Assembly: GCA_913041325.1 (NCBI GenBank)
Contig: CAJWHU010000052.1
Span: 1-9,397, forward strand
DNA length: 9,397 nucleotides
Source of the DNA: an uncultured Fidelibacterota bacterium
GTDB lineage: Bacteria > Marinisomatota > Marinisomatia > Marinisomatales > UBA1611
Direction: 5' to 3'
Positions 1-6,710 of this stretch are shown here, in pieces; the stretch's first letter is position 1, and each line of letters opens with the position of its first letter. A model generated the notes under the pieces. The model was given only the letters and a program-made list of their open reading frames with translations, made no database searches and was not told the DNA's origin. A program made the position numbers and the translations under genes.

Positions 1-19
1 ATGTATTCTGATGCATTGT

Positions 20-1357
20 TCATAATAAATTCTTTATTTTTTTAACCAAATCTGTCGCATATTTCTGCTCTTGTGCTTCGGCATAAATACGGATAATTGG
101 TTCGGTATTAGATTTCCTGATATGTATCCACTTGTCATCCCAAGAAAACTTATACCCATCAATTTTTTCTAACACAGCATCTTTAAATTGAAAATTTATT
201 TTTTCAATTATTTCTTGAAAATCTATTCCCTCAACGCTTATTTTGTCCTTGACAATTTCAAATGATGGGAGAGTGCTGTGGACAGCGCTGATCGCAATAT
301 CAGATTGGGACATACGGTTCAAAACAAGCGTTGCGGCAACCAACGAATCTCTTCCTAAGTGACTCTCTCTAAGAATAACACCTCCATTACCTTCCCCTCC
401 AAATTCAGAATTAATGTCGTTCATTTTGTTTACAACATTTATTTCCCCAACAGCAGACCTCGAAACCTTGCAATTGTGAATTTGAGCGAGTTTATCAATA
501 GCCATAGAAGTAGAAAGGTTGACAACAAAATGTTGTTGCTTTCTAGTTTCTCTCAAGTAGCCATCTGCTGCAAGTATTATTGTTGACTCCTCGCCAAGTG
601 GAATTCCTTTTTCATCTACTACTGCTAACCTGTCTGCATCAGGATCGACTGCAAAACCTACATCTGCCTCATGTTGAACAACCTTTTTAGCTAGATCCTC
701 TAAGTGCTCTGGAAGGGGCTCGGTTCCTCGGGTAAAATTTCCGTTTGGCTCACAATTTAATTCAATGACCTCACAACCTAGCGATTCTAAAAGAGCTGGC
801 AATGCAATGGAACCTGCTCCATTAACAGCGTCCACTACCACCTTATATTTTTTTCTTTGGATCCTATTTAAATCTATACAAGTCAAACTAGCGCAAGAAA
901 TTATATGCTTTTGCAATGCATTTTTTTCCTGCCAAACAATCCCAGAATTATCACTGCTGTTTTTGTATTCATTCAAATCGGCAATTCTGAAAAGCTCTTC
1001 ACAATCCTCTGCATGGAAAAATGTACTATCCGATCTTAAAAATTTTATCCCATTCCATTCTCCAGGATTATGACTAGCGGTGACAATATATCCACCTACT
1101 GCCTCTGTGCTATGCACCATGTACTGGACTGTTGGTGTGGGGACAATACCACAATCAATAATTGTCCTACCTAGTCTTGACAATTCTTCGTTGATAGTAT
1201 CAACTAACAACTCTCCAGATGGTCTGCTATCACGACCAGACATGATCACACCTTTCGGAAGATACTCATCTAAAGATCGTGCATAAGCAATGGATACCTC
1301 GGGTGTCAGATGCGATTGAGTAAGACCTCTCAATCCTGAAATACTGCGAATTAACAT
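20..1357 (-). CDS. glmM: Phosphoglucosamine mutase (GlmM, alpha-D-phosphohexomutase family)
   Basis: This cytoplasmic enzyme interconverts glucosamine-6-phosphate and glucosamine-1-phosphate, feeding UDP-GlcNAc for peptidoglycan and lipopolysaccharide. The 445 residues are a normal full length. The phosphoserine loop TASHNP is at 93-98 with catalytic Ser95. The metal-binding loop DPDADR is at 238-243, the sugar-binding loop GGEGNGG at 320-326, and the phosphate-binding RKSNTEP at 414-420. The GGEGNGG form, rather than the GEQSGH of proteobacterial GlmM, belongs to the archaeal-like GlmM subgroup that is also found in some bacteria. A phosphomannomutase or phosphoglucomutase role cannot be excluded from sequence alone. 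The ATG at 1357 gives the usual N-terminus (SGLRG near residue 7), but no SD precedes it. It is the last gene of the tatD-rsmA-rpsU-glmM run, 97 bases after rpsU. A poor -35/-10 pair (TTTCCA, 17 bases, TATCTT) lies at 1385-1413 on the minus strand. Confidence 0.93.
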   Translation of the reverse strand: MLIRSISGLRGLTQSHLTPEVSIAYARSLDEYLPKGVIMSGRDSRPSGELLVDTINEELSRLGRTIIDCGIVPTPTVQYMVHSTEAVGGYIVTASHNPGEWNGIKFLRSDSTFFHAEDCEELFRIADLNEYKNSSDNSGIVWQEKNALQKHIISCASLTCIDLNRIQRKKYKVVVDAVNGAGSIALPALLESLGCEVIELNCEPNGNFTRGTEPLPEHLEDLAKKVVQHEADVGFAVDPDADRLAVVDEKGIPLGEESTIILAADGYLRETRKQQHFVVNLSTSMAIDKLAQIHNCKVSRSAVGEINVVNKMNDINSEFGGEGNGGVILRESHLGRDSLVAATLVLNRMSQSDIAISAVHSTLPSFEIVKDKISVEGIDFQEIIEKINFQFKDAVLEKIDGYKFSWDDKWIHIRKSNTEPIIRIYAEAQEQKYATDLVKKIKNLL

Positions 1358-1430
1358 TACAAGAATCTAGTTTTTGACATTAAGAAGATATGATGTTAGA
1401 AACTTCGTGGAAACGAGACTGATAATACTG

Positions 1431-1456
1431 AAACGTCCTCGTTGCTAGTGACGTTT
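1431..1456 (-). terminator. Hairpin overlapping the rpsU stop codon, possible attenuator
   Basis: On the minus strand AAACGTC is followed after 12 bases by GACGTTT, a perfect 7-bp inverted repeat. Its first arm begins within the rpsU TAA stop codon. Only three U residues follow the stem, so as an intrinsic terminator it would be weak. It could lower read-through from rpsU into glmM or stabilise the rpsU 3' end. A chance hairpin is possible. Confidence 0.35.
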
Positions 1457-1703
1457 ATCTGCTATGACGTTTTTTCCGTCTATGCCGGTTCGCACGCGGG
1501 TTGTTTCGCAGTGCCTCAATCCTGGCAAGTCTCTTGATACGCCTTACAGTTTTTTTCTTTGCTTCTCGCTTGGTGTCACTGGGCTTCTCATAGAAAGCTC
1601 TGTTCCTTATTTCTCTCAAAACTCCGGCCCTCTCCCACATTTTTTTGAAACGTCGTAAAGCTCTTTCAAACGATTCTTTTTCTTTAACCTGGACTTCAAC
1701 CAC
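1455..1703 (-). CDS. rpsU: Small ribosomal subunit protein bS21 (RpsU)
   Basis: bS21 sits near the 3' end of 16S rRNA on the 30S platform and takes part in initiation. The 82 residues begin MVEVQVKEKESFERALRRFK and continue with the family's core: a Cys/Trp-containing helix, then the FYEKPS signature near residues 37-42, then a strongly basic tail. The tail (about residues 50-82) is longer than in common bS21 proteins of 58-71 residues and very rich in Arg and Lys. The start is taken as GTG at 1703. It lies 8 bases after a perfect GGAGG, and the resulting protein starts where family members start. A longer frame beginning at TTG 1718 would put the SD inside the coding sequence and add five residues without family support. 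The gene lies between rsmA and glmM, separated from each by about 97 bases, so it may have its own promoter and regulation. Confidence 0.95.
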   Translation of the reverse strand: MVEVQVKEKESFERALRRFKKMWERAGVLREIRNRAFYEKPSDTKREAKKKTVRRIKRLARIEALRNNPRANRHRRKKRHSR

Positions 1704-1707
1704 CTTA

Positions 1708-1716
1708 ATCACCTCC
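1708..1716 (-). promoter_or_regulatory. Strong Shine-Dalgarno sequence of rpsU
   Basis: GGAGGTGAT on the minus strand is a nine-base perfect complement to the usual 16S rRNA 3' tail, with GGAGG 8 bases before the GTG at 1703. It decides the rpsU start. Seven other starts in the window (glmM, rsmA, tatD, PNGase F-like, metG, holB, envC-like) have no comparable element; metG has only an AGGA 12 bases away. Confidence 0.9.
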
Positions 1717-1769
1717 AAAGTGTTGCTTGTGGTATTATTTAATATATTTATACTTTCGAAAAGTCGGAA

Positions 1770-1798
1770 ATATTACCTCTATAGCAACGTAGTTCCAA
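1770..1798 (-). promoter_or_regulatory. Candidate rpsU promoter
   Basis: On the minus strand TTGGAA (1798-1793) and TAATAT (1775-1770) are separated by 17 bases. Each matches four of six sigma-70 consensus positions. It lies in the 98-base gap between rsmA and rpsU and would give a leader of roughly 60 bases containing a small TTCGAA-centred hairpin (1752-1764). In such AT-rich DNA a match of this quality can arise by chance. Confidence 0.3.
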
Positions 1799-1801
1799 GG
1801 A

Positions 1802-2572
1802 CTAAACTAGTGATGCAAATTCTTCGATTGTCAAGGTCTCAGGACGGCGAGAAAAGTCAATTTTCTTTTTAAGGCCCACAGGGATGTCCCAGCCTTTTAA
1901 GGTATTTCTTAGCATTTTTCTTCTCTGCCCAAATGCTGCGCTAACTAGTTTATTAAATTTTATATACTTGTCATCGGAAATCAACGGTAAATCTTTCTTT
2001 GTAAATCTCAAAATAGCTGAATCTACTTTGGGTTTCGGAATGAATACATCCGGTTTAATAGTAAAGCAATATTTGATGTCTAAATATGCACCAACGACAA
2101 CAGTTAGTCTGCCATACTCTTTAGAATTAATCTTTGCTATAAGTCGGTCAGCAACCTCTTTCTGGGTCATGATGTAGGCATCATCCCAATACTCTAATTG
2201 TTCAATCAGCCAAAAAATAATCGGTGAGGTAATATTATAAGGGATATTACCAATTATCCGGACCGGACAATTTATATTCAAACTCTCTATATTAATACTG
2301 AGGATGTCTCCCTGTATGATATCCAATCCGTTCAAAATTGGTTTACTTTTTAAATTATTTACCAATAAAGGATCAATCTCAACTGCAATCATGCTAGATG
2401 TGTAAGGATATATGAGTTCAGTTAGAGAACCATCTCCAGGGCCGATCTCTAAAAAGCAATCAGAATATTCAGGGCTAATTGTTCTTGCTATTTTTTCCAG
2501 GAGATTTTTGTCAATAAGAAAATTTTGCCCCCATTTTTTTCTGAAAGGATGTTCTCTACTTTTCGTGGCCAT
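1802..2572 (-). CDS. rsmA: 16S rRNA (adenine(1518)-N6/adenine(1519)-N6)-dimethyltransferase RsmA/KsgA
   Basis: It dimethylates the two adjacent adenosines in the 3'-terminal hairpin of 16S rRNA late in 30S assembly, using S-adenosylmethionine (SAM). The 256 residues are a typical length. The entry motif KKWGQNFL is at 12-19. SAM motif I (FLEIGPGDGSLT) is at 40-51, the acidic SAM ligand region VEID at 64-67, and GD at 88-89. Catalytic NIPY is at 109-112, FIPKPKVDS at 177-185, and FGQRRKMLRN at 214-223. All are as expected for an active enzyme. The ATG at 2572 is 5 bases after the tatD stop, so the two are almost certainly co-transcribed, as they are neighbours in other bacteria. No SD is visible upstream of the ATG. 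Confidence 0.97.
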   Translation of the reverse strand: MATKSREHPFRKKWGQNFLIDKNLLEKIARTISPEYSDCFLEIGPGDGSLTELIYPYTSSMIAVEIDPLLVNNLKSKPILNGLDIIQGDILSINIESLNINCPVRIIGNIPYNITSPIIFWLIEQLEYWDDAYIMTQKEVADRLIAKINSKEYGRLTVVVGAYLDIKYCFTIKPDVFIPKPKVDSAILRFTKKDLPLISDDKYIKFNKLVSAAFGQRRKMLRNTLKGWDIPVGLKKKIDFSRRPETLTIEEFASLV

Positions 2573-2577
2573 TACAA

Positions 2578-3333
2578 TTATAGTCCAAATATTTTTTCTG
2601 CATTTTTGGAGGTTATTTTTGTCATTCTTTTTAATGGCATAGAATGAATTTCTGCTAGCTTTTCTGCAACCAATCGAACACGACTGGGTTCATTTGTTTT
2701 ACCCCTGTGAGGGTGGGGGCTTAAAAATGGGCAATCAGTTTCAATTAGCAAGCGATTCAAAGGAACTTTTCTAGCAACTTGAGGTAAGTGGCTATTTTTA
2801 TATGTTATATTTCCTGAGAAAGATATAAAGTAACCTAAGCTTACCAATCTTTCTGCTACCTCCAGAGTACTTGAAAAACAATGAGCAATACCTTTTACAT
2901 CAGGGTACTCACTTAAAATTTTAAGTAGATCATTATCGGCATCTCTGTTGTGTAAAATAACAGGTTTATTTAAGGTTTTTGCAATACCCAATTGTGCTCT
3001 GAATACACGTTTCTGAATTTTTGGCTCAGAGAGGTTTCTAAAATAATCCAATCCCATTTCTCCAAGTGCCACAATGTTTTTATGTTTCATGAGGTCATAA
3101 ATTTCTTCAACGAAATTCTCGGGTGCATCTTTGGAATCATGTGGATGAATCCCTACTGAAGCAAAAACACCTTCATACTTATCACTAATTGTCAAAGATT
3201 TTTTTGAGTCTGAAAGATTTGTACCAACACAAATAAATTTGGTAACTCCTTGACCTCTGGCTCGCGCCAGAACTTGATCTAAGTTTTCAAACAGATTATC
3301 GTAATATAAATGGCAATGGGTATCAATTAGCAT
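2578..3333 (-). CDS. tatD: TatD family metal-dependent hydrolase
   Basis: This is a TIM-barrel amidohydrolase-like protein of the TatD/YcfH/YjjV family, whose members act as metal-dependent DNases. The physiological substrate in this organism is unknown. The 251 residues are the usual length. The metal ligands are all visible: THCH with His6 and His8, Glu92 in GEMGLDY, His128 in ILHNRDAD, His151 in AHCFS, and Asp200 in ETDCP. FLSPHPHRGKTNEP at 203-216 is the family's closing signature. The first gene of the left minus-strand run, it starts at ATG 3333 without an SD, downstream of a candidate promoter with a perfect TTGACA. It is followed by rsmA after 5 bases. Which TatD paralogue type it corresponds to cannot be told from the sequence alone. 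Confidence 0.94.
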   Translation of the reverse strand: MLIDTHCHLYYDNLFENLDQVLARARGQGVTKFICVGTNLSDSKKSLTISDKYEGVFASVGIHPHDSKDAPENFVEEIYDLMKHKNIVALGEMGLDYFRNLSEPKIQKRVFRAQLGIAKTLNKPVILHNRDADNDLLKILSEYPDVKGIAHCFSSTLEVAERLVSLGYFISFSGNITYKNSHLPQVARKVPLNRLLIETDCPFLSPHPHRGKTNEPSRVRLVAEKLAEIHSMPLKRMTKITSKNAEKIFGL

Positions 3334-3347
3334 TTCTTTAGTTCTTA

Positions 3348-3376
3348 TTGTAATATGGAGAATAAAAGTATAACAT
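3348..3376 (+). promoter_or_regulatory. Candidate promoter of the PNGase F-like gene
   Basis: TTGTAA (3348-3353) and TAACAT (3371-3376) are 17 bases apart, each four of six to the sigma-70 consensus; an alternative -10 is TATAAC at 3369-3374. It faces right, 13 bases before the ATG at 3390, giving a very short or nearly absent leader and no SD. It overlaps the leftward tatD promoter candidate, so the two could not easily be used at the same time. Confidence 0.3.
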
Positions 3377-3388
3377 AATTCTTGTCAA
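3361..3388 (-). promoter_or_regulatory. Candidate tatD-rsmA promoter
   Basis: On the minus strand a consensus TTGACA (3388-3383) is followed after 16 bases by TTTATT (3366-3361, four of six positions). This lies 28 bases or more before the tatD ATG. The perfect -35 makes it the best promoter candidate I found, but the -10 is weak. It overlaps the candidate promoter of the divergent gene. Confidence 0.4.
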
Positions 3389-3389
3389 T

Positions 3390-5063
3390 ATGATTACAAA
3401 ATTAAATAGTTTCTTTGCTATAATAATAATACATTACTTTAATTATTGCTTTTCGCAGGAGCACCAGGACACGCTCATTATACATCCAATTAATTGGAGC
3501 ACACCAAGTCCGGTTGGTTGGAATGCGCAGTATAGTGTGAACGTAAACTTCCCAAAATCTAGGAAACTCTGGAAAAAAATTATTATGGTGCATACCCTTA
3601 AATGTGATAACAGGACCAATGCTGATTCTTATCCATGTGGTGAGTGGGATTATATATGGAATACTCTCATATCGTCAACGGACGATTCCACTTCCGAAAT
3701 TTTTAGTATTGGAAGCTTTGTAACTCCTTATGGAAAGCAATTAGATCTTGGGGGTGAGAATGGTTGGGCATGGTCTTATGACATAACCGATTATGCCCCA
3801 ATATTGAGAGGAACAAAAAAAGTTACCGTTGGAAACAATCAAGAACTATTAGACCTCAAATTTTTTTTTATAAAAGGTATTCCTACGAGAAATATTTTAA
3901 AAGTTGAAAATATTTATCCATTTGGGGAGTATAAATATTTAGAGGTCTCTGATGATCTGAAATTAAAGCAAAAAAATATCGACCTTTTGAGTACCGCTGA
4001 AGGATTTAAAATAAAAACCATTATATCTGGTCATGGTCACGAAGGGCCAAGAAATTGCTGCGAGTGGGATAGTAAAACTCACATCTATTATCTCAATAAT
4101 TGGGAGCTGTTCCGATGGAATGTATGGAAAGACTGTGGTAACAACCCACTTTATCCTCAAGGGGGCACATGGCCTTTTGATAGGGCTGGATGGTGCCCTG
4201 GAACTAAGGTTGATGAATATCAATTCGAGCTTACACCATTTGTATATCCTGGGGAATCAATCTTAATCGATTATGGCATAGAGCCGTATTCTGGCAACGG
4301 AGAAGAGAATGGGTTTTTCTTTATGACACATCAATTATTTTCATATGGAGAGCCTAACTATGAAACAGAGGTTGAGTTACTAGAGATTATTACACCATCT
4401 TCTAAAAAAACTTACAGACGATTAAATCCAGATTTAAGTCAAATAAAAATTATTATCAAAAATAATGGAAAGTTTGAAATCAGATCATTAAAAATAGAAT
4501 ACGGACTAGTTGATGGTGTGAAATCCCTTTATAATTGGGTCGGGGAATTAAAATTTCTAGAAGAGGAAATTATTGATTTGCCAAAGCCTGACTGGAGCGG
4601 TTTAAGAAGAAACCGTGACTTTTTTGTTCAAATTAAAAATCCTAATAACGGCGTTGATCAAGATCCTTCAAACGATAAAATGGTTGTCTCAGTAGGCATA
4701 CCCAAGATTTTTCCTAAAAAGTTTAAAATGAAACTGCAAACAAATAACTTAGGCAGGTCTAGAGAAAACTCTTTTACCATAACTGATGACAAAGGTTATG
4801 TAATGTATTCAGGTGAAAAATTTTCAGACTCCACAAAATACGAATACTCCATATCTCTAGATGATGGTGATTATCAATTCTTATTTATTGACTTAAAAGA
4901 AGACGGGATATCAAAGCATTGGTGGAATAGAAGCTCTCCTGAAAAAATTGGTATCGACGGTGGGATCATGTTTACTGATCTTAAAGATAATATATTACAT
5001 GAGTTTCATCCAGATTTTGGACAGGAAATTCGACTCAATTTTAGAATTGGTCCTCTACCTTGA
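3390..5063 (+). CDS. Secreted peptide-N-glycosidase F-like protein with C-terminal beta domains
   Basis: PNGase F cuts the amide bond between Asn and the innermost GlcNAc of N-glycans. This 557-residue protein matches both PNGase F beta-sandwich halves over about residues 35-320. Residues 1-22 look like a signal peptide ending CFS before QE, suggesting export. KCDN...PCGEWDY (72-88) aligns with the PNGase F segment carrying Cys51, Cys56 and catalytic Asp60, here Cys72, Cys83 and Asp87. ISGHGHEGP...CCEWD (212-227) places Glu225 at catalytic Glu206. FDRAGWCPG (263-271) is nearly identical to PNGase F, and Cys249/Cys269 fit its third disulfide. By eye, the third acid, Glu118, aligns with Lys157, and Cys208 with Asp227. 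Residues 330-435 resemble a CARDB domain, and 445-555 a beta domain with a DDGDYQF...EDGIS motif seen in exported Bacteroidota proteins. No type IX secretion sorting tail is seen. It is the only long plus-strand gene here. Substrate and activity are not established. Confidence 0.85.
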   Translation: MITKLNSFFAIIIIHYFNYCFSQEHQDTLIIHPINWSTPSPVGWNAQYSVNVNFPKSRKLWKKIIMVHTLKCDNRTNADSYPCGEWDYIWNTLISSTDDSTSEIFSIGSFVTPYGKQLDLGGENGWAWSYDITDYAPILRGTKKVTVGNNQELLDLKFFFIKGIPTRNILKVENIYPFGEYKYLEVSDDLKLKQKNIDLLSTAEGFKIKTIISGHGHEGPRNCCEWDSKTHIYYLNNWELFRWNVWKDCGNNPLYPQGGTWPFDRAGWCPGTKVDEYQFELTPFVYPGESILIDYGIEPYSGNGEENGFFFMTHQLFSYGEPNYETEVELLEIITPSSKKTYRRLNPDLSQIKIIIKNNGKFEIRSLKIEYGLVDGVKSLYNWVGELKFLEEEIIDLPKPDWSGLRRNRDFFVQIKNPNNGVDQDPSNDKMVVSVGIPKIFPKKFKMKLQTNNLGRSRENSFTITDDKGYVMYSGEKFSDSTKYEYSISLDDGDYQFLFIDLKEDGISKHWWNRSSPEKIGIDGGIMFTDLKDNILHEFHPDFGQEIRLNFRIGPLP

Positions 5064-5079
5064 GTGATAGGATTACAAG

Positions 5080-5160
5080 ATGAATGAGTTTTTTCATTTA
5101 AGCTCTCTTGAAGGATTTGTTATCTGTTTATGCATTTATTATTATTTTTTGGCCCTCTAA
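5080..5160 (+). CDS. Possible 26-residue hydrophobic peptide, doubtful
   Basis: An ATG at 5080 opens a 26-codon frame ending with TAA, 16 bases after the stop of the PNGase F-like gene and on the same strand. An AGGA lies 7 bases before the ATG. The second half of the peptide (GFVICLCIYYYFLAL) is hydrophobic enough to span a membrane. I do not recognise it. In DNA this rich in T, such hydrophobic short frames are common by chance, so this is recorded only as a possibility. Confidence 0.15.
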   Translation: MNEFFHLSSLEGFVICLCIYYYFLAL

Positions 5161-5192
5161 TTCTATAATAGTGTTGCAGATACGATAGAATT
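5159..5192. repeat. 8-bp inverted repeat in the convergent intergenic region
   Basis: AATTCTAT (5159-5166) and ATAGAATT (5185-5192) form a perfect inverted repeat around 18 bases. It lies between the converging PNGase F-like gene and metG, where a bidirectional terminator would be expected. It lacks G-C pairs and a clear U-run on either side, so terminator function is uncertain. A second small repeat, ATAGT-GAT-ACTAT, lies at 5208-5220, overlaps the metG stop and is followed on the plus strand by TTTT. The rest of 5064-5216 shows nothing recognisable. Confidence 0.35.
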
Positions 5193-5216
5193 CAGATCAA
5201 ACATTTTATAGTGATA

Positions 5217-6710
5217 CTATTTTATCCTTGGGAAAAGGGGCTCATGGTCTCTCAAACGCCTACCGGGTTCGAGGTGCCCCCAAGAATGAGCAAAGTTCAA
5301 AACGTTAAGTGATTCTAAAAGTATCTTTGTTCGATTAGGCATTATTGGAGAAAGCAAAACAGCGCATAACCTTAGCGATTCCCCGGCTACATAAAGGACA
5401 TTTCCTGCAGCAATTTTATCTTTTTTGACAAGCTTCCATGGAGCAGAGTGTTCCATATATTTGTTTACTGTTCTTATAAAGACCATAATATTTTCGATAG
5501 CGTCATTTAATCTCAAACCATCTATCATTGCTAAAGTCTTTTTAGGTAGTTCTCTTCCTTTGTTCTCAATCTGTAAATCTAAGACAGATAAAGATTGCGG
5601 AGCAGGAATGATACCATCATAATTTCTTTTAATTAGAGTTGTTACTCTACTGAAAAGATTCCCAAAATCATTAGCTAAATCACTATTATAGCGTTGGATA
5701 AAAGATTCTAAAGTGAAATTAGAATCATGACCAAGAACCATCTCCCTCATCAGGTAATAGCGCACAGGATCTACCCCGTAGTCATCAACTAGATCAATGG
5801 GGTTAATAACATTGCCTAGTGACTTACTCATTTTTGACTCTCCCATTAGCCACCAACCGTGCGCAAAGATAGACCTTGGCAATTCAATCTCTGCGGACAT
5901 TAACATTGTTGGCCAATACACAGCATGGGTGGTGAGAATGTCTTTCCCAATTAGGTGATACGTAGCAGGCCACCACTTTTCAAAATCATTTGTTTCACCG
6001 TCATATCCCACTGCTGTTAAATAATTAATTAGGGCATCAAACCAAACATATGTTACATATTTGTCATCAAATGGAAGGTCAATGCCCCAGTTGAGTCTCG
6101 ATTTTGGTCTAGATATACATAGATCATTTAACGGCTTTTTAAGAAAGCCCAATATTTCATTTTTCCTATGATCTGGCTTAATAAAATTGGGGTTTGAATT
6201 TATATGATCAACCAATTGCCTCTGATATTTACTCATTTTAAAGAAGTAGTTTTTTTCATTTAGTTTTTTAATATCACGAAATTCTCCACTTTCTGCCTCT
6301 TTTTCAGTAATAAACCGCTCTTCGGAGACTGAATATAATCCCTCATACTCTGCCTCGTAAATATCACCTTTGTCCATAACAATTTTTAAAATTTTTTGCA
6401 CTACCTGTTTGTGACGATTTTCTGTAGTTCGAATAAAATCATCATAGGAAATATGCAGCTTTTTCCACAGATTTAAGAACCTTGGTGCCATGTCATCGCA
6501 GTGCTCTTGGGGTGAAACATTGCGGGCGGTTGCTGCCTGCTGTACTTTTTGTCCATGCTCATCTAAACCTGTTAAGAAAAAGGTGCTATCCCCCTTACTG
6601 AGTGAATAACGAGCCAAAACATCGGCTAGTATGGTTGTATAAGCATGCCCTATGTGAGGTTTATCATTAACGTAATAGATTGGTGTTGTAATGTAGAAAT
6701 TTTTTTTCAA
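5217..6710 (-). CDS. metG: Methionyl-tRNA synthetase (MetRS), short form
   Basis: It charges tRNA-Met and initiator tRNA with methionine. This class I synthetase has 497 residues. The N-terminus FYITTPIYYVNDKPHIGHAY holds the HIGH motif at 19-22. TGLDEHGQK is at 47-55, WFDAL at 223-227, HLIGKDI at 252-258 and KMSKS at 293-297. After the catalytic core comes the helical anticodon-binding domain, ending in HEPLFPRIK. The knuckle region near 120-140 (GLYSVSEERFITEKE) has no cysteines, so it is not expected to bind zinc. The C-terminal tRNA-binding (Trbp111-like) domain is absent, as in several short MetRS forms. The start is TTG at 6710. The TTGA overlap with the holB stop and the family's conserved beginning both support it, and no ATG or GTG lies between it and the conserved block. 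Translation is probably coupled to holB. Confidence 0.96.
   Translation of the reverse strand: MKKNFYITTPIYYVNDKPHIGHAYTTILADVLARYSLSKGDSTFFLTGLDEHGQKVQQAATARNVSPQEHCDDMAPRFLNLWKKLHISYDDFIRTTENRHKQVVQKILKIVMDKGDIYEAEYEGLYSVSEERFITEKEAESGEFRDIKKLNEKNYFFKMSKYQRQLVDHINSNPNFIKPDHRKNEILGFLKKPLNDLCISRPKSRLNWGIDLPFDDKYVTYVWFDALINYLTAVGYDGETNDFEKWWPATYHLIGKDILTTHAVYWPTMLMSAEIELPRSIFAHGWWLMGESKMSKSLGNVINPIDLVDDYGVDPVRYYLMREMVLGHDSNFTLESFIQRYNSDLANDFGNLFSRVTTLIKRNYDGIIPAPQSLSVLDLQIENKGRELPKKTLAMIDGLRLNDAIENIMVFIRTVNKYMEHSAPWKLVKKDKIAAGNVLYVAGESLRLCAVLLSPIMPNRTKILLESLNVLNFAHSWGHLEPGRRLRDHEPLFPRIK

Noticed and set aside
1..45. A 14-codon plus-strand frame starting at the first base
   Set aside because: It overlaps the end of glmM on the other strand, is very short and has no visible start signal because the upstream sequence is outside the window.
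359..1286. Plus-strand frames opposite glmM
   Set aside because: glmM motifs cover the whole minus-strand frame; the plus-strand translations are low-complexity and unlike any family.
1385..1413. A separate glmM promoter (TTTCCA, 17 bases, TATCTT)
   Set aside because: Both boxes match only four of six positions and such pairs are frequent in AT-rich DNA; it is mentioned only in the glmM entry.
3390..3458. PNGase F-like protein as a lipoprotein, because of Cys20 in the signal region
   Set aside because: The residues before Cys20 (YFNY) do not fit a lipobox; a signal peptidase I site after CFS is more natural.
3402..4223. Minus-strand reading frames inside the PNGase F-like gene (3402-3593 and 3963-4223)
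   Set aside because: They are antisense to a gene with clear family motifs, have no recognisable domains and no start signals.
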